Source: Posidonia oceanica
Lineage: Eukaryota; Streptophyta; Magnoliopsida; Alismatales; Posidoniaceae
Assembly (NCBI GenBank): GCA_037176725.1
Contig: JAZBRS010000076.1
Location: 120,485,001 to 120,549,000, forward strand
Length of the DNA: 64,000 nt
Reading direction: 5' to 3'
The position numbers and the translations under genes are program-made. The notes under the pieces were generated by a model, which was not told the origin of the DNA, did not search any database, and worked only from the letters and a program-made list of their open reading frames with translations. Each line of letters begins with the position of its first letter. Position 1 is the first letter of the stretch. This document shows positions 11,506-21,316 of this stretch, in pieces.

Positions 11506-11659
11506 AAGCGAAACAAAACATCGACAAAGCCATGCAGATGTAGATGCAAAGAGGAAGAGCAAGAGAAGTAAAAGGGAGGCAAACGATGCAAGTGTAAGAA
11601 CAAGCGCCGCTTAAAGACCACGCAATGTAGGTGTGAAGACCTACAAAGGGGAAAGGAAG

Positions 11660-11770
11660 CAAGTGGAGGGATCACCACTGTTTTGTGATTGTTTCCCACC
11701 AAAGTGTCCCACGATATGTCTCGCACGCTGCCAAAAGCTCGCGATGCGATCGGATCTTGGAAAAGGGGGA
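11660..11770 (-). repeat. Diverged copy of the LTR end/PBS neighbourhood inside the LTR
   Basis: The minus strand reads GCGAGCTTTTGGCAGCGTGC, then ACAGTGGTGATCCCTCC. This parallels GCGAGCTTTTGGTAGTGTGC, then ACAGTGGCGACTCCGC at the true LTR end (10434-10505). Both have ACAGTGG at the junction position. The PBS part is too diverged to pair well with tRNA-Arg. It may be a remnant of an older LTR/leader junction captured in the LTR. Confidence 0.6.
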
Positions 11771-12239
11771 AGAAGGTCGCAATTAGTAGTGAATCCAGGG
11801 AAAACACAACCCAAAGATACCAAGAGTACACGAAAAAGAGAGACAGAGCTGATAGATAAGAAGAGGAGACCTTAATCTACATACTCGAGAAAGCGGGAAG
11901 CAAAAACAATGCATGCAATGCAAATGATGTGCAAATAAATGCTGTGCAGGGGTTCAGGAGGACTTACCTTGGAAATCTGAAGCCTCATCTGAGAAATACT
12001 TGGTCTGCATGGAAGAGTGCTCCACCGGGGTTGTCCAGGTAGCTTGTTTGAGAAGATCCGGCAGCCCGATCAGAAGATATGCTGGCTTCAAGGCAGAGGA
12101 GCCAGAACAGGGGAGAAAAATGGATCTAAGTGTAAAGGAGGTCCTAGGGGTGTGCAAAACAGGCCCTCCCATGTAAATGGGAGCTAAGTGTGCTTAAGTG
12201 TGTGCAAAAAATGCCAAATGCAAAGATGCATGGGTGCAA

Positions 12240-12740
12240 TGCATGCAGGAATGCAAGAAAGGACCTAAGAATAACTTTTCAGAAAACTTAAGGACCTAAA
12301 TGCAATTTTTGAAAAAGTTGAGGACCTAAATGCAAAGATTTTGAAAAGCTAGGGGCTTATATGCAAGGTTTTTGAAAACTTGGGGTCTGAGTGCAATTTT
12401 ACAAAATGTAGGGTTTGAAATGCAATTTTATAAGGTAAACATGCATTTGAATAGGTTTTGAAAACATGTGAAGGACTTACATGCAATTTTGAAACATGCA
12501 GTGGTCAAAATGCAATTTTATAAGGAAAAATGTGGTTTTAAATGGTCTGTGAATTAAACAGATGACCTATGTGTAATTTTTAAATATGCAGGGGCTAAAA
12601 TGCAATTTTATAAGCAAAAGTATGCATTTAAATGAGTTTTATAACATGAAGAGGACCAATGTGTAATTTTGAAACATGTAGGGTCTAAAATGCAATTTTA
12701 TATGGTAAAATGTTAAAAAACAGATGCTGTGCATGCAAAT
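12240..12740. repeat. Imperfect 30-bp / 90-bp tandem repeat in the E1 LTR
   Basis: TGCAATTTTATA recurs at 12421, 12511 and 12601, and as TGCAATTTTATATG at 12691, exactly 90 bp apart. Between them weaker ATGCAATTTT or GTGTAATTTT copies fall close to 30-bp steps (12301, 12331, 12361, 12391, 12481, 12571, 12661). Linking words are GGACCTAAA, AGGGGCTAAAA and GAAAACATG. Confidence 0.82.
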
Positions 12741-13380
12741 GGAGGACCTATGTGCAAAAATCAGAAAACATGGGAGGAAAATGCAATGCAGTAAGAAAAG
12801 ATGGAAAATGAATGCTTTAATCAACAGAATAGAGAACCAAAAAGTAAATAAAATAAAAGACAGGATTAAAATGCAATTTACTAAGGTAAAATCATAGTAT
12901 TAAATGAGATTAACAACCAAAGGACTGAAATGAAAAAATAAAAAGCCACAGGACTAAAAAAATAAAGAAGAAAATCTGAGTTTGAACTACTGTAGGACTG
13001 ATTAGTAAATAAAATAAACAGCTGGACTAGAAAGTAAATGCATAGAAACTTATATGAACTGAGAATAGACTGGAATGTAAATAAAATAAATGACTGGGCT
13101 GGAAATAAAGAAAAATAAATAAACTATAACAGTAGAGGACTGAAATGAAAATAAAAAAACATGCTGGGGTTGAACTAAAATAAATCTAAAAGGAAAACAC
13201 AGCAGGAGTACTAATTAGCAATTAATCAGTTTTTTAGGTTTTTCATGCAATTTCATATGATTTAAATTCAAACTTAAATGAATCTTAAACGATGGTAGGA
13301 CTGGAAAGCAATAAAATAAAAACATAAGCTAGAAATGCAATACATGGTAAAATTAGCATAGTAAGAAGAAATAAATGCAC
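12741..13380. other. AT-rich non-coding part of the E1 LTR
   Basis: A-rich sequence with AAATAAAATAAA-type runs. No open frame with recognisable content and no clear tandem repeat are visible. Confidence 0.6.
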
Positions 13381-14840
13381 AGTAAACTTGCAGAACGACG
13401 GCCACTGTAACAGTTGCTACCAGCGGCCGGAGAGGGATGCAGAGGGATGCTGGGGAGGCAAAGAAGCGTCAGTGGCGTTCACCGAAGCTGTGCAGAGATC
13501 GGAGAGGCGTCGGAGGGCTGTGACACGGTCTGAGGCAGGCCGGAGAGGATGACAGAGGTCTGCAGACCTGCTCGGAGGCAGAGCAGACGATCAGCACGTC
13601 AGGGAAGTGAGTTGAAGGCATGGTCATGTTCCTGGAGCTCGTGCGGTCCTTAGGCGATGCTCGGAAGTAAGTTCTGCTGGCTGGTGCGACGGGACAGAGT
13701 CGGAGCTTACCGGAGAAGATGATGGAGTGGCGGCATTGACTCGGCGGCAGAAGGGGGAAACCCTAATCTAATGGCCGGAAAAGCAAGCAGGAGGGAAAAC
13801 TAGGCTAGGGGGAAGAAGTGGCACCTGTTTTGCTGGTTGAGAAGCCCCCCCCGACGTGGGTGCCTTCTGCAGGAGTCGGCGAGATCCGTCCGGCTGCTGC
13901 GGGCATCTCTGATGGCTTCCGGACATCTGGATCTTCTCAGTGCGTTGCTCCGGAGCTTGCTAAGTGCTTGGAACAGAGCTTTGCAGACCGATGCGAAGGA
14001 TGGCTTCTGTTGGTGCTCTGTAGGTCGCCGAAGATGGGGGGAGGTGTTTACTGCTCTCTGGTTCAATTGGTTGGTGCCGGCGACTTGCTGGAGGTCTGGT
14101 GAAGGGCTCTGGATGCTTAGGAGGGCTGGTGGAGGTTCGGAGAGGGAGTTTGCTGATGAGGAGATTTTCTGGCAGAAAAGGTTGCAGGTGTTTGCTGTGG
14201 ATGGTATTGGCTGTGGTGAGGGTGAAGGCTAGGGCTCTGGTGTTTTGAGAAGGTGGTTTTCTGGAGGATTGCTGGGTGGATTTTGGGTGAGTTTAGTGGT
14301 CAATAGTGATTGGAATTTCAGGGGGAGTGATGATGGGTTGCTGTGGTGAAAAATGGAAGTGTCGGGGTGATTTCTGGGGTGGATTGGCTGTGGAATGGGG
14401 GGCTGTGATGCTGGAGTTCTGGGTGGATTTGGGGGAGGAAATGGAGGTGATTTGCTAGGTGCTGGATACTCTGGTTTTGGTGGAATGGAAGAGGAAGAGG
14501 AGGGCTGAATTTGTAGAGGAAGAAAGAGAGGATTGGGTGGCTCTCGGGTGCTCTGGATGCTCTCTCTCTCAGGACGGCAAAAGGGCAGTGGAAGGAGGAG
14601 AATGGAGCTAGTTTTATCAGGAGCTGGAGGAAGGAAACGAGCACGCAGTGGATTTGAATCCACCAACGCGGGCTGCAGCTTGCAGAGGGAGGACAACCGG
14701 AGGCGACGGGCAGTTAATGCCCCAGAAGTCCCGCAGAGAGAAGAGAGAGGAAGGAGGTGAGCTGGAGCTGATGGGATCGAGAGGGAAGAATTGAATTTGA
14801 AAGACGGAGGGAGTTGACTGCGGGAGAAGAAGCTGTCTGA
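13381..14840. other. GC-richer non-coding part of the E1 LTR
   Basis: Composition changes to G/C-rich with many CGG and GGAG words. Open frames on both strands (for example around 13818-14232 and 14229-14696) are low-complexity, rich in Pro/Ser or Arg/Gly, and match no family I recognise. A single AAACCCTAA (13758-13766) is present and is not a telomere repeat. Confidence 0.55.
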
Positions 14841-15072
14841 ACAAGAAGAAGAAGAAGAAGGAGGGAGGAAGAAGAAGTGTTGTGGGCTGGGCCTGCACGC
14901 GGAGGAAAAGAAAAAATAAAAGAAAGAAAGAAAAGAAGGAAGGGGGGAGAGAAGGCCAGCTGGGTCGGACCAGAAAAAAAAGAAAGGAAAAATAAAAAGG
15001 AAAGAGGAAGAAAGGAAGAAAGGAAGAAGAAGAAAGAGAAGAAAATTAAAATGGAAATAAAAAAAAAAAGAT
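14841..15072. repeat. Purine-rich tract with (AAG)n microsatellite
   Basis: It starts with a run of AAG triplets at 14843-14860, then continues as an almost pure A/G plus strand with GAAAGAAAG and GGAAGAAAGG words to about 15070, broken by GCCAGCTGGGTCGGACC near 14957. It is simple sequence, not a gene. Confidence 0.8.
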
Positions 15073-15860
15073 TTGAAAATGCTTTTAGAGTAGTTGTGTT
15101 TGAGATAGGATTTTTGATTAGATTTTTAATGATTGTTTTTAATTAGGATTAGAAAGAGTTTTAGTTTTGATTTAAGTTTTTAGGATTTTTGTTAAGTCTT
15201 CTTTACTTTGTTTTCTTGATTTTGTTTTTAAATGTTTGTTAAAAGAATAAAATTTTTAATTGTTTTTAGTTAAGTTCTTCTTGTTAGGTTGGGATTTTTA
15301 GTTATGATTTTTTAATGGATTGTTCTTAAATTAATTAGGGTGAGTTTTAGATTTTTGATTCTAGTCTTTTCCTTAAGTCTTCTTTAAATTATTTTTGATT
15401 TTGTTTGTTGAGTTCTTTTGATATTTTTTTAGTTAAGTTTTTCTTGTTAAGTTTTTAATTAAGTGTTTTTAAATTTTTGATTGTTTCTTTTTCTCTTTTT
15501 AATTAAGTTTTTTTAAATTGTTCCTTTTAGTTTTGTTAAGTTAGGTTTTCCCTTAATTACTTGTCTTAGTGTTTTTTTAATTGTTTTCTTCTTTTTAGGA
15601 TTTGTTTTTGGTCATTTTTAATAGAGTTTTTACTTTTGCTTTGTTTTGATTATATTTTGGTTTTTGCTTGATTTTATAGCATTTTCTTTTTATTAGTTTT
15701 GTATTTTTTAGATTGCATCCATGGTTTCCTTTTTTTTACGTTGGATTTAGTTAGATTTTTGTTTTTAATTGTTTGTTTAAGTTTTTAATTATTTCTTTTT
15801 GGGATTTTGATTGGTTTCTCTTTTGTTTTAGATTTTTAAATGTTTTTTTAAGGGTTTTTT
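15073..15860. repeat. T-rich tract of the E1 LTR
   Basis: The plus strand is strongly T-rich with repeated words such as TTTTTAATT, TTAAGTTTTT and TTTGTTTTT but no fixed period. It follows directly on the purine tract, so the strand asymmetry switches at about 15070. No gene is seen. Confidence 0.7.
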
Positions 15861-16545
15861 AGAGATTTAGCGGAAGAAAGGAAAGGAAAGGGAAAAGGAA
15901 AAAGAAAAGGAAGAAATAAGGAGTAAAGAAGAAAGAGAGGAGTGGAAGGAAAATAAATATTAGAAAATCAAGAAATAAGCTAAAAATAAAATAAAAATAT
16001 GAATAAAATGCAGAAGAGATAGATGCACAGGGGGCCCATAGCCAGGCAAGAAGAAGAGAGAGAAGGGAGTGAAAAGAAGGAGAATAATCAGGAGAGAGAG
16101 AGGAGAGAGAAAAGAATAATCCAAGAGAGGGAGAAGGATAATTTGAAGCAATGAAGGGGTTAGAGGTTTAGAAAAGGGGCAAAATTTGGGAAGTGTGTGG
16201 CCTAGGGTCTCTAGTGTTGGACCTAGGGTTTGGGTTTAGATTTGGGAAGGTTTTGGAAGGGTTTTGAGGTGTAGAAAAAAGGGTAGTTTTACCTAGGTTT
16301 TTGGAAGTGGTTTTGGTTTGAAAATTTTAAGGATTTTTGGTAGGTTTGCTAAGTTGGGGATGGTGAGTTTTCCTATGGTTTTTGGGTAGTTTTTGGGCTT
16401 GGGAAAGAGGTGTGATTGTAGGTTAAGTTTGGACTTGTTTTGGAGAGAAGGATGAAAAGGAATGTGTAGGTTTGGACCTAGATTTGGATCCAGAAGCCAC
16501 CAGAGGATTCCAATTGATTCAGCCTGTCAAAATGGGGTGTCAACA
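15861..16545 (-). other. Start of the E1 LTR (U3 side)
   Basis: A/G-rich then G/T-rich non-coding DNA leading to the LTR start. On the minus strand the LTR opens TGTTGACACCCCATTTTGAC at 16545. No promoter element could be located with confidence. Confidence 0.5.
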
Positions 16546-16550
16546 CCTGT
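16546..16550. repeat. Candidate target-site duplication of E1 (one side only)
   Basis: The five bases CCTGT directly outside the E1 LTR start are the expected place for a 5-bp gypsy target duplication. The partner would lie beyond the 3' LTR, left of the window, so this is a prediction. Confidence 0.35.
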
Positions 16551-17550
16551 TGGCTTATCATTATTTTATTTTCTCGCATAATGCATGTCTACATACTTGT
16601 TTGGCACAATAATGCATGTCTTTTGAGTGGTAATTGCTTTGTTCTACACTCTTGCTATGCCACTACACACGCACTTGCCCTACATACTTGCCTTTTGATG
16701 TGATGAGTGTTTTTCCCTCACAATCATGTCCGCATACACTTGCACATACCATGCCCATGCCTTTTGCTGTGATGTGTGCTGATTGTCTACCATGTTTGGG
16801 TGTTTTCTTCCCCGTTTTTGCTCTAGGCTTAAGGACAAGTAGAGACTGGTTGTCCCCTCCCCTTGGCAAATAAAAGCAGCAAGTAAAAGTCAAATCCAGG
16901 ATCTACTAGAGACCTCAACACACCTTCACCCCGTGGGTTAATAAAACACGTAAGATTAAAAAACTTTAATCATTTTGCATGAAGCATCATATAGGGCATA
17001 CATCTTCTCATCCTTGAGTCTACCTATTAGTTTGAGAAGGACGGTCCCAGTCTCTTGTTCAGTTGCTTTGGCACAGAGCGAGTCGATCGGTCTGCCCCCC
17101 TTGTCAAGGGTCATGTCGGTGTTGCTAGCGGGTACAGCCCATGCTTAGGCAGGGTCAAGGCCACTACTGCACCACCCGTCATACTTGAGCTCTGGGCCAG
17201 GGTCTAGACGGGAGCCTTATTTTCTTACCAAGAGTCAATAAATCCCATTACCCATGAGTGCGTCCTAGTAGGCAGCCTACTCAGGACATGCATGGTGAGA
17301 GAGTGCATAGAGCATTCATTTGCATATGTGCCATTCATGCCACACTTAACAACTTTGCTGCTACCTAACTATTTTGCTTGTTTTCCAACAGGTCTCGAGT
17401 TGCGCTCGATTGCGGGTCTTTGGGTCGCATCTGCCCCCAATCTTGTGTGCAGTTTCTAACTGTCCCGCTCTTTGCTTTTGCCTGTCTGGGTCCTCTCTGT
17501 TATCATAGGGGATCCATCACACGGCTCGTCGCCTCCCGTGGATTACGGGG
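16546..17550 (+). other. E2 leader, homologous to the E1 leader
   Basis: Shared blocks with the E1 leader include AATGCATGTCTACATACTTG (from about 16600), GCATCATATAGGGCAT (near 16983) and the GAAGGACGGT ... CGGTCTG ... CCCCCTTGTC region (17035-17110). Near 17380-17395 the sequence CTTGTTTTCCAACAG looks like a splice acceptor. No gene is recognised here. Confidence 0.78.
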
Positions 17551-17618
17551 TTGATAGTCAGTCTTCCCCTTTTCTTCTGGCCAGCATCCGCCCCTTTCTC
17601 TAGCCGCCTTCTCCAGGA

Positions 17619-19247
17619 GTGCTCTCGGATCCAGCTACCCTTGCCTTCCCTCTGCCTACGGCACCTCGTGCTGAGGCACAAGATTTGTCCCTACTTTCGC
17701 CCGACACTGGTGGACCGAGTTGTCCGGTGCCTCCCTTCTTTGTTGGCCAGCTTCTTTGTCCTTCGATTATGTCTTCCGAGCCCATAGCTGTTATCCCTCT
17801 TTTTGGACAGTCTGCTCCCCTATTTGTGGTGCCGCCACACTTTTTGCCAGTCATGCCCTCCTCCGACCTTCATTTTAGATCTCTTTTGTATCCGTGTCTT
17901 GGTCCTCGTGTCGAGGCGCGTTCCTTCTTCTCCTCGGGCCCTTCTGTTGAGTCCCCCTTGCCTAACCTAGTAGAACCCATGTCCTCTAGGTCCACTGCCT
18001 TAGCCGCCCTATCCCCCCAGGTTGAATCCTTTTCCCAGTCCGCTCAGGAGATGCAAGCCCTGGTTCAAGCTTTGCAGAGTGAGCCTTCCACTGTTGCAAC
18101 CCCGTCTTTTGCACCTCCTGCTCTTGCTCCGGTCGTGCCCCTTGCCCGCCTCGCGCCTCTTGTGAGACCCACTCCTCAAAGGCCACGACAGGAGGTGTGG
18201 TGCACCCGGCGTCGGGCTCCCGACTTTGCTCCCTGGGGCCAATCGCTCAGCTCTCTCTTCCCTAGGGTTTCCCATCTTTTAACTCTCCCTAAGCTTCGCC
18301 CACCACCGAGCCCCCATCTGCAGTGGTTCAAGCCGCATCTGTTCTGCATGTTTCATCACTCTGTCGGGCATTCAACCAACAGATGCTTCACCCTGCAGAG
18401 CAGGATTCAGGGTCTCATTGACGCCGGAGAAATTGCAATCCCCCCTACATTGTCTCTCCTTCTGGTGGAGCCTTTGCTTCCTGCCTCCCCTCTCAAGCCC
18501 CCTCTTGATAGCTCTCCCGTCGAGCCCGTGCACCACTTCGCACTGGCTCGGCAGGGATCGCAGCCTAGGCGGAGGTGAGGTCGCCGCACCGTGAGCGACT
18601 ACGCACCACTGGTTGCACCCTTGAGCATCCTTTTCCCTAGGATCGCCCCCTTTCTAAGACTCCTCGAGGTTCGTCTGCCACCGAATCCTCTTCCGTGGTG
18701 GTATGATACGGGCTTGTACTGTGCCTACCATCGGGTTGTGGGACACGCGACCGATGGTTGCTTCACTCTCCGAGACGTCATTCAGGACCTGATTGGCGGG
18801 GAGGATGAGTGCGAGCAGGGCACAGGTTCAGCCCCCTCAACACCACCAGCTCAACCTGACCCCTTTTCTTCCCCGACTGATCCTCCTAGTCGTGTCGGTC
18901 TGCCTCTGGCTTTGGCCCCCTTGGTTTCCTTGTCGCCCCAACCTTCTCTTGCACCTTCGGTCCCTCCTTTCCTGCCCCCTCTTAGCGCCTCCTCTATCGA
19001 GCCTGTGCATCATGTCGCACATGCTCGGCAAGGCTTCCGACCTGGGCAAAGACGACATCGTCGGGCTGAGCGTGATTACATGCCTCTGGCTGAACCATTG
19101 AGTGTCATCTTTCCCCAGGTTGAGCCACTCCTGAGGCTCCCGGCTATCCGCCCGTCATCGGATCCCCCTCCACGCTGGCATAACGTGGATCCATTTTGTA
19201 GTTTCCATCGAGCCTGGGGGCACTCGACGGATGACTGCCTTACCTAG
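17619..19247 (+). pseudogene. E2 gag-like frame with three tandem zinc-knuckle modules
   Basis: A single frame of about 543 codons carries one internal stop at 18576-18578. The first ~230 residues are Pro/Ser-rich, with SQSAQEMQALVQALQSEP as a short helical segment. Three knuckles of the form CxxHxxxxHxxxxC follow at 18345-18386 (CMFHHSVGHSTNRC), 18720-18761 (CAYHRVVGHATDGC) and 19197-19238 (CSFHRAWGHSTDDC). Each is preceded by a PLS-type helix and a RPPxxP-W block like the single E1 module. The motif EPVHHxAxARQG precedes knuckles 2 and 3. The E1-type capsid core is absent. The role would be nucleic-acid binding if ever translated. The start shown is the first Met of the open stretch; the true start is unknown. 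The frame ends at TAG 19245-19247, directly after the third knuckle. Confidence 0.78.
18519..19247 (+). repeat. 477-bp in-frame duplication within E2 gag
   Basis: EPVHH motifs begin at 18519 and 18996 (477 bp apart), and knuckles 2 and 3 begin at 18720 and 19197 (also 477 bp apart). Each module therefore keeps 201 bp between the EPVHH block and the knuckle. The second copy is cut by the stop at 19245. Divergence between copies is considerable, so the duplication is old. Confidence 0.8.
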
Positions 19248-19640
19248 TGGGATGCTTCCAGCGCCTGCCCGACCGAGAGATCTTCAAGGTTGCTGCGTAG
19301 GGGGCCGCACTTGCACCTGCACCTGCACCCACATTAGTGCGCCTTGATCCTCTCGGCCTTCCCTGGCTGGGGTTCGCGGGCTCCAGGGGTGCCAGCTCCT
19401 CAGGAACCAACCCCGTCGCTCCCGACTCCTTTTCCCTCTCGGAGGATCCTCTTGACCCCTTTGGCTTGACTTCAACTCCAGCCCCCTTTGTTGTCCCACA
19501 TCTTGAGATTCTCGTTTCCCTGGGTCAGTCAGAATGTTTACGCAAGGGTAAGGGAGTATGTGGCCAGAGGGTCGGGGCAGCACCAGCGGCGCGGGAACGG
19601 GACCAGCACCTCCATCCTGAGGTTGCTGGCAGGTAAGTAC
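19248..19640 (+). other. E2 sequence after the knuckles, no recognised domain
   Basis: Residual open stretches here (for example 19337-19636) are Pro/Leu-rich and match nothing I know. At about 19630 the sequence GCAGGTAAGTACC has a strong splice-donor look, followed by a T-rich run. No protease or RT motif is present. Confidence 0.5.
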
Positions 19641-20020
19641 CTCTTACCTTGTCTTTTTTTCTTTTCTCATGCATTGTCATTCATTCTATGGGTTTTGTTC
19701 ATTTTCATGTTTTCTCGCATTATAAAAAACTATAAAAATTATAAAATCTGTCAAAACCCAAAAACATGCTTTTTTCACTTCCTGCATGTACATATCTTTT
19801 CCTGTAAAAAAAAACAACACAAAATAATCAAAAAAAAAAATCAAAACAAAAACTACTAAGGCATGCTTTCCCTTTCCGCTGATTTTGATTTTATGTTTTT
19901 GAAAAGAAAAACAAAAACCATAAAAATTACAAAACCCACAAAGCCCAAACCATGTGTAAAATCTACAAAACACATAAACATTTGTATATCCCAAAAACCT
20001 GGTTACGGACAAACAAGTAG
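19641..20020. other. AT-rich non-coding stretch of E2
   Basis: It has A-rich runs (ATAAAAATTATAAAAT, AAAAAAAAATC) and repeated CATGC words. It holds no credible open frame and no tandem array. Confidence 0.6.
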
Positions 20021-21288
20021 CGCCTAGAGGGTGTCAAGCAGTGACAATCTCAGGCAGGTCTCACCCGAGCAGTGCCATCTCTTGCATGTGGTTACAGAGT
20101 GAGGCTGAGAGCAGAATAGAGCATCTCGCTGAGTTTCAGAACACCAAAAGCGAGATCCACCTTATCAAAAGAGTCCACCAAACGTGGAGAGGACCAAAGC
20201 AGAGCAGGGCATAGCCAGAGGCTGTCAACACATTGCAGAAGCTGAGGGTGTACGCCGATCAGCCGAACTCTCAACGCCTCATCTGGGACTACTATCCCAA
20301 GAGGGCGAAGACATGCATATCCAAAAGAATAGAGATCATGCGAGCAAAAGAATATGATAACATGATATGCATGCTGAGCATAAAAGAAAAATGAAGAAAG
20401 AAGTCGAAGAAAGAAGGCGCTCATGAGAGGAGTGACTCAGACGAGCATCGAAGCCCCATCAGCTATCAACTTCAAGCACTACAATGTCAACTGCACGGGA
20501 TACCTTATCAGGAGGACCTGGCCACACCCTCCGAGCGCAGTAGCACGCTCCAATGCCTTGTGTAGACAACACTTACTTCCTTGGCAGGCTAGATACAGAT
20601 CCGGTCATTCATGAGGGGAAAAGAAATCATTCTGTGAGTGTTAAAAGCGGTAATCGGTCCTCGACGATTTAAGACGGAGGCTATGAAGCTACACCCGACG
20701 CCTTTGCTACCCAAGCAGCCAAAGGCTATACTCTGCAAAGCTAAGGCCTCATCCCAAGCCAAGAGTGAGAATGAGAGCCACCGACCACAACTCGGCATGG
20801 CGTTGCTCAAGGATCGAGTCTCCTGAGTCAGAAAGTGCAGAAGCATCCTCTTGGCAGCTGCTTTTGTGTCCAAAGCCACCAAAAATATGCATGCTGTAAT
20901 ATATCTTTATCTTCCCTTCTCCATGTTTTCGAAAACCGAAGTCAAGGACGAGCAATTTTGCCAGCCTCATTCAAAGGCTCCGCGCTTTCAAAAGAAAAGT
21001 TTTGCCGCCCACCGCGTTGGGTAGGTCCGTGATGACTGGCATGTACCTTATTTGTCACCTCATGATGCCACGAAGCAAGCCCACTCTGAGACCATTGCAC
21101 ACCCACCCCGAAGGGCCCTCGCACTTTCCTTTGCATCAACCCATTGCACTCCCCATCAGCATTGCACATTGCACGGTGAGCCCTTACATTCATCCACCCT
21201 GCATACTGGGTTGGTAGCCTTAACTACCCGTTTGACAAGCGCGTCAGTTTTGTCTATCGCTTTTCGATGCCAAGGGCATTTTGGCTAT
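20021..21288. other. Non-coding stretch between E2 and the satellite
   Basis: Mixed-composition DNA with only short open frames lacking any recognised motif. I see no satellite half-unit in this stretch, so the array does not fade in gradually. It could be the E2 3' untranslated region. Confidence 0.55.
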
Positions 21289-21316
21289 CCCCTGGTATCC
21301 TCCATGGTACCAGGGG
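21289..21316. repeat. Perfect 9-bp inverted repeat next to the satellite edge
   Basis: CCCCTGGTA (21289-21297) and TACCAGGGG (21308-21316) are exact reverse complements with a 10-base loop. They lie about 55 bp before the first satellite unit. Confidence 0.85.

Larger units (their letters stand above)
1..16545 (-). mobile_element. E1: Ty3/gypsy Tat-clade (Ogre-like) LTR retrotransposon, 3' end outside window
   Basis: Domains on the minus strand run in the order LTR, PBS, leader, gag, zinc knuckle, protease, spacer, RT, RNase H, archaeal-type RNase H, integrase. This order, with the second RNase H, is the known arrangement of the plant Tat lineage (Ogre, Retand and relatives). The proposed LTR begins TGTTGACACC at 16545 and ends ACTACA at 10453, so it has TG...CA ends. 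A tRNA-Arg type PBS follows after one base. With a 6.1 kb LTR and more than 10.4 kb of internal sequence the full element would exceed 22 kb, a size known for Ogre elements. The 3' LTR and polypurine tract are not in the window. Stops in every large domain make it non-autonomous now. Clade assignment is confident; the exact LTR ends are inference. Confidence 0.88.
10453..16545 (-). repeat. E1 5' LTR, about 6.1 kb
   Basis: The right edge (16545) is set by the minus-strand TGTTGACACCCC start. It coincides exactly with the point where E2-like leader homology begins at 16546. The left edge is set by ACTACA directly before the PBS. The length is 6093 bp if both ends are right. The interior holds no gene. 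It contains a 30-bp minisatellite (11120-11505), an imperfect 30/90-bp repeat (about 12240-12740), AT-rich DNA (12740-13380), a GC-richer block (13380-14840), a purine tract and then a long T-rich stretch (14840-15860). The 3' copy is outside the window, so the ends are not confirmed by alignment of two LTRs. Confidence 0.7.

Noticed and set aside
10988..11831. Minus-strand Cys/Phe/Leu-rich frames as membrane proteins
   Set aside because: They are translations of the 30-bp minisatellite and its flanks.
13758..13766. AAACCCTAA as a telomere repeat
   Set aside because: A single copy only; such a motif is common by chance and in plant promoters.
13800..14760. Overlapping frames in the GC-richer LTR block as a host gene
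   Set aside because: Low-complexity Pro/Ser or Arg/Gly content on both strands, no family match, and position inside the proposed LTR.
9200..17550. Two head-to-head elements placed side by side
   Set aside because: The E2 homology starts inside its leader without LTR or PBS, exactly at the E1 LTR edge, which fits nesting better than simple adjacency.
20423..21217. Short frames between E2 and the satellite as genes
   Set aside because: 60-100 residues, overlapping on both strands, no motif and no supporting context.
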